From: Collinsella ihumii
GTDB lineage: Bacteria; Actinomycetota; Coriobacteriia; Coriobacteriales; Coriobacteriaceae
DNA length: 64,000 nt
NCBI RefSeq assembly: GCF_900046475.1
Contig: NZ_FCOU01000012.1
Location: forward strand, 1 to 64,000
Direction: 5' to 3'
Shown here: piece after piece, positions 7,853 to 16,039 of the stretch
Layout of the letters: the number at the start of each line of letters is the position of its first letter
Position numbering within the stretch: position 1 is the stretch's first letter
The notes under the pieces: model-generated
The model's database searches: none
Seen by the model: only the letters and a program-made list of their open reading frames with translations
What the model was told of the DNA's origin: nothing
Translations under genes and position numbers: made by a program

Positions 7853-8815
7853 ATGGGCGCCCTTGATTCCCATGCGCGCATAGCCGTGCTCATACCGTGC
7901 TACAACGAGGCCCCGACCATCGCGAAGGTCATCGACGACTTCAGGCGCGTCCTGCCCGATGCGAGCATCTACGTCTACGACAACAATTCCCGCGATGACA
8001 CCGCCGCCATCGCCCGCGCGCACGGCGCCATCGTCCGCCACGAGGCGCGCCAGGGCAAGGGCAACGTCGTGCGCCAGATGTTTCGGGACATCGACGCCGA
8101 GTGCTACCTCATGGTCGACGGCGACGACACCTACCCCGCAGAGGCGGCGCGCGCCCTGTGCGACCCGATTCTCGACGGCTCGGCCGACATGACCGTCGGA
8201 GACCGCCTCTCCAACGGCACTTACGGCAAGGAGAACAAGCGGGCGTTCCACAACTTCGGCAACAACCTCGTGCGCCGCATGATCAAGCTGATCTACGGCT
8301 ACTCGTTCGAAGACGTCATGACCGGGTACCGCGCGTTCTCGCGTGTGTTCGTCAAGACGTTCCCCGTGCTGTCCGACGGCTTCCAGATCGAGACCGAGCT
8401 GTCCATCCATGCGGTCGACCGCCACTGGCGCATCGTCGACGTGCCCATCGCCTACCGCGACCGCCCGGAGGGATCCGTCTCCAAGCTGTCGACGGTCTCC
8501 GACGGCATCAAGGTGCTCGCGACCATCGGATCGCTGTTCAAGAACTACCGCCCGATGAAGCTGTTCACGCTCGTGGCCCTCGTGTTCCTGGCCCTCGGCC
8601 TTTGGCTCGGCATCCCGGTGGTCGTCGAGTTCCTGCACACCGGCCTGGTGCCCCGCTTCCCCACCGCCATCCTCGCGGCTTCCCTGATCTTCCTATGCGG
8701 GCTGTCGTTCGCGACGGGGCTCATCCTCGACTCGGTCGCAAAGGTCGAGCGCAAGCAATGGGAGCTCGCCGTCTACCGCGAGATGGACCGAGAGGGTCGC
8801 GGCGGACGCGCATAG
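7853..8815 (+). CDS. family 2 glycosyltransferase, polyprenyl-phosphate sugar synthase type
   Basis: A 320-aa GT-A transferase. The N-terminal catalytic domain (about 8-225) starts AVLIPCYNEAPTI and has the DxD-type segment MVDGDDTYP, the RLSNGTY and GYRAF segments, and FQIETELSIHA, all seen in dolichyl/undecaprenyl-phosphate sugar synthases. Two C-terminal membrane segments follow (about 235-260 and 275-300). It likely loads a sugar onto a polyprenyl phosphate on the inner membrane face for later use by a GT-C enzyme. GAAGGAGG before the ATG fixes the start. It converges with the GlfT2-like gene. Confidence 0.88.
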   Translation: MGALDSHARIAVLIPCYNEAPTIAKVIDDFRRVLPDASIYVYDNNSRDDTAAIARAHGAIVRHEARQGKGNVVRQMFRDIDAECYLMVDGDDTYPAEAARALCDPILDGSADMTVGDRLSNGTYGKENKRAFHNFGNNLVRRMIKLIYGYSFEDVMTGYRAFSRVFVKTFPVLSDGFQIETELSIHAVDRHWRIVDVPIAYRDRPEGSVSKLSTVSDGIKVLATIGSLFKNYRPMKLFTLVALVFLALGLWLGIPVVVEFLHTGLVPRFPTAILAASLIFLCGLSFATGLILDSVAKVERKQWELAVYREMDREGRGGRA

Positions 8816-8864
8816 GCGCGCCTCACGGGGCCGACTGGCGCGAAATGAATTGGCCGGCGGTTCC

Positions 8865-10712
8865 TTACGACTCGAGCCCGAGGTACTTGGTCCAGAATTC
8901 GCGCGACGTGAGGTATGGGAAGGCGTCCTTCCACGCCTGCCTCACCTGCTTGCCAATCGTGCGGTGGCGGCGCAAGAGCTCGTGCTCGCGCATGCGGATG
9001 GCGCGGAAGCGCGCACGGTCCATGTGCCGGACCGTGCCCTTGGTGCGCGTCGGGTCCAAGAACACGAGCGTCTCGCGGGCAAGCGACTCGCCCTCGATCA
9101 TCGCGGCGCCGTTCTTGACGACGTACCCCGGGCGCGTGCCGAGCATGGGCTTGGGCAGATAGTGCTTGTCGTAGGGCAGCGAGCGGAGCACCTTCATGAA
9201 GCGCGACGCCTGCGACTCGACGTTCGCATGCGACAGCACCTCGCGCGTGACGCCCGCGGCGCGAAGCAGCTCGGGATCCATGTCCTCGACCGGCATGAGC
9301 CGCTCGTTGCGCGCGCCGTTTTGCCTCATGAGCTCGGCGCCGTCGAGGCTTTCCAGAAACTGCGGCCCCTTGAGGTAGTCCTCGAACCCGTCGAGCAGCA
9401 GCTCGGCCGCACTGTAATCGAGATCGCGCAGGTCCTGGCGCACGCTGCGGCGGATGCGGACGATAAAGAGCCCCTCCGACGCGCAGTCGTCCACCGCGAT
9501 CATGGCCATGAAGTTGCGGATGTACTGGTAGCAGTCGACCGACGCGCGGAAGCGCCCCTCGAAGCTCTCGTGCCACACGCAGATGCCGTTCATGGTCATG
9601 AACACCGGCTGGTTGCGCATGCCGAACTCGACGTCGTCGCAGCGGATGAAAAACGGCATGGGCAGGCCGTTTTTCTCGATGGCCGCCGTCGGGATGCAGC
9701 TGTACCACCAGGCGCCGTACGCGTTGGGGACCTCGACGCTCGTGCGCTCGTTGACGAGCAGGTCGGAGAGCGACCCCATGTGCAGGTCGGTTTTGACGCG
9801 ACGGTAGGCGCCCGAGTTCAGCACGAAGGAGACGTCCTCGAACTGGCGGACCGGGTCCTCCAGCGACAGCATCGCGCCGTTGATGAAGGCGTCGCGATAG
9901 GGCCCCTGGGCAAGCGCGAGCAGGTTGTACGTGCGAATCAGGCTCTCGGGCATGATGCGCACGTCATCGTCCATCACCAGCACGTGCGTGAACTCGCCCG
10001 GATGCTCCGTGGCGGCCATCATGCCGCGCGCAAAGCCGCCCGATCCCCCCGTGTTGGGGTTCGGAAGGACGCTCACCAAATCGTCGGTGAGCGCGTCGAC
10101 GTCGAGCGTCCTGCCGTTATCCACCACAAACATATGGAAATTGCCGAGGATCGGCGCCCCTTCCGCGCGGATGCCCGCTTGGACGAGGTCGATGTTCGCC
10201 GTGATGTAGGCCTCCTTGTTGAAGGTCGTCGTGGCAAGCGCGAGGCGGACCTCGTTGATGCGCGCGGGATCGACCTTGGCATACCAATACGCGCGCGCGA
10301 TGACGAGCCGCTCCCCTTCAGCGGGAACGGCGATGAACCCGATGAGGTCCTCGCCCGCGGTGGGCACCTCGATATCGAGCGCAACCGGCGCGTCGGGGGC
10401 GGCGTCCACGGCATTCGCGGAGAACACCTGGCGATCGGACGCATCGGACGCCACCGCATCGATGCGGATCTCGCCCGCGCCCGCCACCTCCACATGGAGC
10501 CAGACTTCCTGAAGGCCCGCATACATGCGCCACTTGCAGGCAGAGCATCCGTTGACATACGTCAGGAAGTCCGCCGTGCCCGTGAGCTCGAGTCCCGCAC
10601 CGTCCTCGTACCGGGCCGCCCCCGCCTGCGCACGGTAGTACAGCTCGGGATGGTCGGCAGCGTGGTCGTCGACCGTGAGAACGACGTTGGAAAGTTTGAA
10701 ATCGACAGTCAT
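8865..10712 (-). CDS. GlfT2-like galactofuranosyltransferase (first copy)
   Basis: A 615-aa cytosolic or membrane-associated GT2 enzyme resembling mycobacterial GlfT2 in size and layout. There is an N-terminal beta-rich region (1-150), then a GT-A core with NEVRLALATTTFNKE, VVDNGRTL and metal-binding MDDDV (DDD 248-250). The acceptor-site motif RCDDVEFG (DD 359-360) and His381 in VWHES match the base and metal ligand seen in GlfT2. The C-terminus ends SREFWTKYLGLES. It presumably extends a galactofuranose-type chain using UDP-Galf; donor and linkage are inferred. The ATG at 10712 has CTGGAG upstream. It is divergent from the next GT2 gene and paralogous to 16040-17917. Confidence 0.85.
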   Translation of the reverse strand: MTVDFKLSNVVLTVDDHAADHPELYYRAQAGAARYEDGAGLELTGTADFLTYVNGCSACKWRMYAGLQEVWLHVEVAGAGEIRIDAVASDASDRQVFSANAVDAAPDAPVALDIEVPTAGEDLIGFIAVPAEGERLVIARAYWYAKVDPARINEVRLALATTTFNKEAYITANIDLVQAGIRAEGAPILGNFHMFVVDNGRTLDVDALTDDLVSVLPNPNTGGSGGFARGMMAATEHPGEFTHVLVMDDDVRIMPESLIRTYNLLALAQGPYRDAFINGAMLSLEDPVRQFEDVSFVLNSGAYRRVKTDLHMGSLSDLLVNERTSVEVPNAYGAWWYSCIPTAAIEKNGLPMPFFIRCDDVEFGMRNQPVFMTMNGICVWHESFEGRFRASVDCYQYIRNFMAMIAVDDCASEGLFIVRIRRSVRQDLRDLDYSAAELLLDGFEDYLKGPQFLESLDGAELMRQNGARNERLMPVEDMDPELLRAAGVTREVLSHANVESQASRFMKVLRSLPYDKHYLPKPMLGTRPGYVVKNGAAMIEGESLARETLVFLDPTRTKGTVRHMDRARFRAIRMREHELLRRHRTIGKQVRQAWKDAFPYLTSREFWTKYLGLES

Positions 10713-10890
10713 TCGTGCTCCAGGGGACTCGTGCGCGCATACGGCGCGAAGCGTTTGCCTCAAGTCTACTTGAAGCATGCCGCGCCCGCGGCCATTTCAT
10801 GCGAGAAGCGAAAATCGAGCCCCGCCGAAACGGAGGCGAAACGGAGGCCCTGTGGACGGGCCGCCGCCTCGAGCGACTCGCTTGCGCCTC

Positions 10891-10924
10891 GGGTAAGCTA
10901 TCATGAGGCGCAGATTGCTTACCC
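10891..10924. promoter_or_regulatory. inverted repeat in a divergent promoter region
   Basis: GGGTAAGC (10891-10898) and GCTTACCC (10917-10924) form an 8-bp dyad between the divergent starts at 10712 and 10941. It is close to the + strand gene's ribosome site, so it may be an operator or leader hairpin. No further evidence. Confidence 0.35.
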
Positions 10925-10940
10925 GTGCGGAGGTTGCCCC

Positions 10941-11912
10941 ATGCCGTTTCTGAGCGTATTGATCCCCGTCTACAACGGCGAGGACTATCTTGCCGACGCG
11001 ATCGAGTCGGCGCTGAACCAGCCGTGCGACGACCTCGAGGTCGTCGTGGCCAACGACGGATCGACCGACCGGTCGCTTGAGATCGCCCGCGGCTACGAGG
11101 AACGCGACGGCCGCGTGCGCGTCCTCAGCCACGAGAACATGGGGCCGGGGGCGACGCGAAACAAGGCGATCCCCCAGCTCAAAGGATCCTGGATCCTCTT
11201 TCTCGACTGCGACGACATCATCTTGCCGAACTTCTACACCGAGCAGGTGCGCGCGTTCCTCCAGTTCTGCCGCGCGCACGAGGTGGAGACCATCGTCCCG
11301 TGCCGCCTGTACGGAGACGTGAAGCTCAGCTGGGCGAACATGGAGTACGTGCCCTTCGACGAGGTGTTCGGCCAGGGCAGCGACGCCTCGTGGCGCGTCG
11401 ACTACGAGTTCGCCACGCTTCTGTACTCGGCTGAGCTGCTGCGCCGCGAGCGCATCGAGTTCGGGATCACGCGTCCCGCCGAGATGGAGAGCATCTTCCG
11501 CCACAAAGCGGTCTTCTGCTCCAAGCGCACGGTGTTCACGAACCGGCTGTGGTTCGCGGTGCGCCGCGAGAACCCGCACCAGGCAACACGCGACCGCAAC
11601 TGGAACAGCGTCCATGTCGACCGGATCCGCTATGAGGGGTTCAGCGACCTGATCGAATGGCACCGCCAGCGCGGAACGACGGGCTTCGTCATCGAGGAGG
11701 CGGCGCGCCGTCGCGACGCCGCGAAGGCCTCCATCGACCGCGGGGAGCAGCCCCGCACGCTCAGGCGCCGCATCGAGGAGCACCGGGCATATCGCCGCTG
11801 GAAGCAGGATCGCCGCCGCGCCTCCAAACCCCTGGGCGAATGGATGCTCAACGAAGACCGGCAACGCGAGGCCATCGAGGCCATCGAGCACCAGATCGAG
11901 CAGTCCTCCTGA
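10941..11912 (+). CDS. family 2 glycosyltransferase with basic C-terminal tail
   Basis: A 323-aa GT-A transferase. LSVLIPVYNGEDYLADAIES, VVANDGSTDRS and the metal motif LDCDDIILPNF are clear. The last ~80 residues are rich in Arg, Glu and Lys and likely helical. It probably adds one sugar to the surface polymer made by this region; donor unknown. The start follows GCGGAGG by 7 nt. A much longer open frame runs upstream through the antisense of the GlfT2-like gene and is not real. It ends 6 nt before the repeat cluster at 11919. Confidence 0.85.
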   Translation: MPFLSVLIPVYNGEDYLADAIESALNQPCDDLEVVVANDGSTDRSLEIARGYEERDGRVRVLSHENMGPGATRNKAIPQLKGSWILFLDCDDIILPNFYTEQVRAFLQFCRAHEVETIVPCRLYGDVKLSWANMEYVPFDEVFGQGSDASWRVDYEFATLLYSAELLRRERIEFGITRPAEMESIFRHKAVFCSKRTVFTNRLWFAVRRENPHQATRDRNWNSVHVDRIRYEGFSDLIEWHRQRGTTGFVIEEAARRRDAAKASIDRGEQPRTLRRRIEEHRAYRRWKQDRRRASKPLGEWMLNEDRQREAIEAIEHQIEQSS

Positions 11913-11918
11913 CGCCGT

Positions 11919-12102
11919 GCAAATCGGGGACGTACCCGCTGCGTGCATTCTTGGGGTGCCCTGCATATCGGGAACGTACCTGTTACATGAATTATTATGC
12001 ATATCGCATATCGGGGACGTACCCGCTGCGCCAAAAGAATGCACACGGCAGGTACGTCCCCGATTTGCATACATGCACGCGGCGGGTACGTCCCCGATTT
12101 GC
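11919..12102. repeat. cluster of five REP-like units, GGGACGTACC type
   Basis: Three direct units (about 11919-11944, 11962-11986, 12005-12030) share TCGGGGACGTACCCGCTGCG or a decayed form. Two inverted units (about 12043-12070 and 12072-12102) read GGTACGTCCCCGATTTGCA. The outer units pair to form a long hairpin. The cluster fills the gap between convergent genes: it begins 6 nt past one stop and ends 13 nt before the other. A decayed relative is at 34447-34486. Confidence 0.85.
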
Positions 12103-12115
12103 ACGGTGCGGAACG

Positions 12116-14470
12116 TTACTGGCGGCGGTGCTTGAGCAGGCCGGGCAGGTACATGAGAGCCGAGCCGATGCGATAGGAGTTGGACTGCTCGAGGTCGACG
12201 ACGCGCTGGCGCGCCTCCGCGAGCTCTCGTTCGACATCGGCGGCATGCCGTTCGGAAGCCTCGGCGCGCCGCCGCTCGTCAACGAGCATGCGGTCGGACG
12301 CCGCCTCGCAATACAGGTACAGCTCGTGGCGCCCGTTGTCCTGCTCGCAGGCAGGACTCGTCTCCCCCACGAGCTCGACGAGCTCGTCCTCGCCCTGCTG
12401 CGCGAGCTCCCTCAGGTTCGCCACGCCCTCCTGGACGATGCGGGCGAGCGCCTCGCGCTCGTCCAACGCGCGCCCGAGCGCGTCCGCGATCTCGTCTGCC
12501 GACGCATCCATGGCGAGCAGGCTCGATCCCATGTGCGCCTCCTCGTACAGCGCGCACACCTTCGGCAGGTAACCGAGGCCGACACACGGGATGCCGCCGC
12601 GAAACATCAGCAGCGAGGCATGGTAGCGCATGGAAAGGCCCGCGGTCGCCCGACCGATGAAGTCGGCCATGGCATCGATATCGTCGCCCGCCGAGAACAG
12701 GTGCACGCGATCGATACGGCTCATGGCCTCGACCACCCGGTCGGAAATGCCGCGATCGGCCGCATCGAGCATCGCGAAGGCGAGATGGGCGCGCGGGCGG
12801 CTCGCCAGCACGCGGTCGCAGGCACGGGCGACGCGCTCGGCGAAATCATCCGACACGTTCTCGTACTCGCGCAGCGACACCACGATCAGATCGGTGCCGG
12901 CGGGGTCGAGCTCCTGGTTCGCAAACCAGGAATCGACCGCCTCCGTCACATGCGAGGAGCCGGTGAACGCAACGTCCGCGCGGCGCACGACCTGTCCGGC
13001 GGGCACGTCGCAGGCGGAGACGAGACGGGCGGTCTCCTCGTCGCGGCACGCGAACCGGGCGCCGAGCGAACCCATGAGGCGCACCAGCCGCTTGCTGTGG
13101 GTGCGCTCCAGCGGACCGGCGCCGATGCCGTACAGCACGACCGGCGTATCGTTCAGGGCCGCCAGCTCAACGAACGCGGCGATGCCCGGAATATCGGAAT
13201 GGAGCACCGACGAGGCGATCTCCGCCTTGCCCATGGTCCAGCGGATGCCCTGGTCGAACAGGAGCCCCGCCATGACGAGGGCGACGGAGGAGCGGGCGAG
13301 CATCCCGTCGAGCTCGCGCTTGGACGCCAGCGCGATCGCGTAGACGCCTCGGTGCACGAGGGTGTGCCACGGGTTCTCGCTCACGGCGACGCTCACGGTG
13401 CCGGGGCAGCGCTCCTCCAGGCGCTCCGCAATGGTGGAAAGGATGTACTCATCACCGAAGTTGCCGCAGCCCACGTATCCGAGCACGGTCGCCACGCGGC
13501 ACGGCTCAAACGATGCGCCCTCGACGCCCAGTGCCTCGGCGGCATGGACGACCGAGCGCTCGAACCCGCCGCGAGCCGCATGCATGCCCTCGGCATCGCC
13601 GCGCCCCGCGCGGACCGATCCGAACAGCGCGTCGTCTGCCGTCGAGGCGATTGAGGCGCGCACGCGGCGCGACTCAAGAAGCGCCGCCGCCCGCTCGGCC
13701 ATCCAAGCGCCGGTCGCGCCCGCATCGGGACGAAGGATATCAGCCCCGGCGAGCTGCTTGGTCGCCTGGAGCACGTACTCATCGTAGGCCGAGCGCCCCT
13801 CGGAAGACGGGAACCGGACCGCGATCGACGTGAACCCGAGCGCATAGGCGGCACCGGCGTCGGCACCGTCGAAGCGCCACTCATCGGGCCACCCCTCGCC
13901 TGCGCAGCGAACCGGCGTGCCTTCCGGCATCCCCTGGGCGGCCGCCCTCATGAGCTCGATGCGCTCCGGCGTCGCCTCCTGGGCGCAGGAAAGCCCCCGC
14001 GGGTAGACAATCTCGTTGGCAAGGTCGAGCGCAGACAGGTCCGGAACCGTGCCCAGGGTGCGAACGGCGCATCCCAGCTCGCGTGCCGCAGGCGCGGCCA
14101 TGCCGTCGAGCACCCAGCAGGTATCCGGCGCGGCCCCCCGCATGCGCTCCAGGGAGCGCGCGAGCTCGTCCTCGCGGGAGGCGAGCACGACGAGGCGGGG
14201 CGCCTGCACGACGCATGCAGACGTATCGATGGAAAGGCCGTCAGCGACCACCACGGCGTCGACGGCCCAGCGACGCATCAGCGCGTCGAGGTACCCGAGC
14301 TGCGCCACGCCGTCGGCGAACAGCTGGGGCCACAGGCGGGGCGTGAACCAAAAGACCGCGTATCCAGCCTCTTCAAGCGCCTCCTTCGCGCGCCAGGACG
14401 GGGAGATGACGCCCAGGGCGGGGTCGGCGAGCAAAACGAGGCAGCGCGCACCGTGCGCGTTCGCATCCAT
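12116..14470 (-). CDS. polysaccharide pyruvyltransferase family protein with long N-terminal extension
   Basis: A 784-aa protein. Residues about 335-660 match the polysaccharide pyruvyltransferase family (CsaB-like): VLGYVGCGNFGDEYILS, VVLYGIGAGPLE, CRDEET, and the late GLSMRYHASLLMF. Residues 1-330 are an additional alpha/beta region that I do not recognise; it has Rossmann-like alternation and may be a second transferase-type domain. A charged coiled coil (about 715-755) and a short tail SNSYRIGSALMYLPGLLKHR close the protein. It probably adds ketal-pyruvate to a surface glycan. The ATG at 14470 is the first start of the frame. It is transcribed with the upstream GT2 gene, 93 nt away. Confidence 0.82.
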   Translation of the reverse strand: MDANAHGARCLVLLADPALGVISPSWRAKEALEEAGYAVFWFTPRLWPQLFADGVAQLGYLDALMRRWAVDAVVVADGLSIDTSACVVQAPRLVVLASREDELARSLERMRGAAPDTCWVLDGMAAPAARELGCAVRTLGTVPDLSALDLANEIVYPRGLSCAQEATPERIELMRAAAQGMPEGTPVRCAGEGWPDEWRFDGADAGAAYALGFTSIAVRFPSSEGRSAYDEYVLQATKQLAGADILRPDAGATGAWMAERAAALLESRRVRASIASTADDALFGSVRAGRGDAEGMHAARGGFERSVVHAAEALGVEGASFEPCRVATVLGYVGCGNFGDEYILSTIAERLEERCPGTVSVAVSENPWHTLVHRGVYAIALASKRELDGMLARSSVALVMAGLLFDQGIRWTMGKAEIASSVLHSDIPGIAAFVELAALNDTPVVLYGIGAGPLERTHSKRLVRLMGSLGARFACRDEETARLVSACDVPAGQVVRRADVAFTGSSHVTEAVDSWFANQELDPAGTDLIVVSLREYENVSDDFAERVARACDRVLASRPRAHLAFAMLDAADRGISDRVVEAMSRIDRVHLFSAGDDIDAMADFIGRATAGLSMRYHASLLMFRGGIPCVGLGYLPKVCALYEEAHMGSSLLAMDASADEIADALGRALDEREALARIVQEGVANLRELAQQGEDELVELVGETSPACEQDNGRHELYLYCEAASDRMLVDERRRAEASERHAADVERELAEARQRVVDLEQSNSYRIGSALMYLPGLLKHRRQ

Positions 14471-14563
14471 AGTGAAGACTCCTTTTCGGGATGAGACGGT
14501 ATGGGAGGACGGGGCGGCCCGCCGTGCGCGACGAGCGAGGCGATGCGCACGGTGCCGGACCGA

Positions 14564-15826
14564 TCAGCTGCTCAGCCGGCGCTGGATCGCGCGCGGGATG
14601 CGCAGAAGCGCCGTGCCGTACCGATACTCCGCGGACCTCCGAAGGTCATCGAGCTGGCGCTCGACCTCCTCGCGAGCACCCTGCGCCTCGACGACCGCGC
14701 CGTGCGCCCGGTCGACCTCCCCGTGCAAGCGGTCGATCTCCGAGCGCGCCTCCTCCAGATCCGCCTCGACGCGGTCGAAGAGCTCCTTGTCGTCATCGAC
14801 GAACGCGCCGTGGTTGCGCATCCAGAAGAACAGGTACCCCTGCGCATCGTTCGCCTTGATCAATTCGAGCGAGCGGCGGTCGAGCGGATGGGTGTAGGCG
14901 TCCAGGGGCACATCGAGCAGCCCCATGCGCTCCGCCGCCCCATCGTGCAGCTCGGCGAACGCCCGCGCGAACGAGTCGACGCGCGTGAGGGAGTTGAGGT
15001 TGTACACCGCGCCGCCGAGCGCCCAGCGGGCATGGCTCACGCGATACGTCTCGTATAGGCCCTCCTCCTGAAGCCGGTCCCGCAGCAGCGCGAACGCCTC
15101 GATGAAATCGAGGGCGTGAGGGTCCTTGTTGTCCATGGACGAGGAGCCCGTGCGCATGCGGTAGTGCGACAGGCGCTCGTAGATCACCGATATACGGCGC
15201 GCCTTGACGAGCGCCATGCACGTGAACGGCAGGTCCTCGGTGCGGAACAGCGCCGGGAAGCGGATGTCGTTCTCGACGAGCAGCGAACGGCGGAACAGCT
15301 TGTTCCACGGCCAGTTCTGAAACGACGTGAAGATGGCGTCGGGGTTGTCTGCCGCGCTGAACGCCAGGGTCTCGTGTACCGGGAAGTCGGCGAAGGCGGG
15401 GAAATCGAGCGTGCCGACAGCCGGATGCTGGTCGCGCTGGACGCGGTTGTTGTAGAACCACGCATCCCAGATCACGATGTCGCAATCGAGCTGCTCGGCG
15501 CGGCCGACGGCCTTTTCGAGCAGCGTGGGCTCGATGAAGTCGTCGGCGTCGAGGAAGTACACGTAGGTGCCGGTCGCGACGTCGAGCCCCTTGTTGCGCG
15601 CGCAGCCGGGTCCCAGATGGCGCTGGGTCAGGATGCGCACCGCGGGAAAGTCCTCATCGGCACGGTAGCGCTTGAGCACCTCGAAGGAGTCATCCGACGA
15701 ACCGTCGTCGACGCAGATCAACTCGAAGTCCTGGAACGTCTGCGCCTTGAGGCTGTCAAGCGCTTGGCACAGGTAGGGCTGGGCGTTGTACACGGGCATG
15801 ATGACGGAAACGCAAGGCGACGACAC
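14564..15826 (-). CDS. family 2 glycosyltransferase with coiled-coil tail
   Basis: A 420-aa GT-A transferase: VSVIMPVYNAQPYLCQALDS, CVDDGSSDDS and metal motif FLDADDFIEPT, then NKLFRRSLL and FRTEDLPF typical of WcaA-like enzymes. A coiled coil covers about 355-400 and the end reads SAEYRYGTALLRIPRAIQRR, the same kind of tail as the pyruvyltransferase downstream. The start is GTG at 15826, preceded by TGGGGGTA; no ATG lies close to the conserved start. Sugar donor unknown. Confidence 0.85.
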   Translation of the reverse strand: MSSPCVSVIMPVYNAQPYLCQALDSLKAQTFQDFELICVDDGSSDDSFEVLKRYRADEDFPAVRILTQRHLGPGCARNKGLDVATGTYVYFLDADDFIEPTLLEKAVGRAEQLDCDIVIWDAWFYNNRVQRDQHPAVGTLDFPAFADFPVHETLAFSAADNPDAIFTSFQNWPWNKLFRRSLLVENDIRFPALFRTEDLPFTCMALVKARRISVIYERLSHYRMRTGSSSMDNKDPHALDFIEAFALLRDRLQEEGLYETYRVSHARWALGGAVYNLNSLTRVDSFARAFAELHDGAAERMGLLDVPLDAYTHPLDRRSLELIKANDAQGYLFFWMRNHGAFVDDDKELFDRVEADLEEARSEIDRLHGEVDRAHGAVVEAQGAREEVERQLDDLRRSAEYRYGTALLRIPRAIQRRLSS

Positions 15827-15968
15827 GGCTACCCCCAAGATATCGTGAACGCGGGCACGCCCGCGATGGCTTCGTAGGGATAGTATACGGCACCGCGTCG
15901 ACGCGCCCGCGCCCATACGGGCGAACTCGCGGAACGGGCAGAACACGCGGCGCCTTCAGAAAGCTAGA

Positions 15969-16003
15969 AAGGGGCCGCCTGCACTCCCGGCAAGCGGCCC
16001 CTT
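15969..16003 (-). terminator. terminator after the second GlfT2-like gene
   Basis: A 10-bp stem (AAGGGGCCGC 15969-15978 with GCGGCCCCTT 15994-16003) read on the minus strand is followed by TCTAGCTTTCTG. It lies 36 nt past the stop at 16040. Confidence 0.6.
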
Positions 16004-16039
16004 CCCAACAAGCACCACGTGATAGCAACGTCGCGCGGG

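Noticed and set aside
8850-10940. Long upstream extension of the GT2 gene that starts at 10941
   Set aside because: It reads antisense through the whole GlfT2-like gene; the real start has AGG-rich ribosome site and the conserved GT2 N-terminus.
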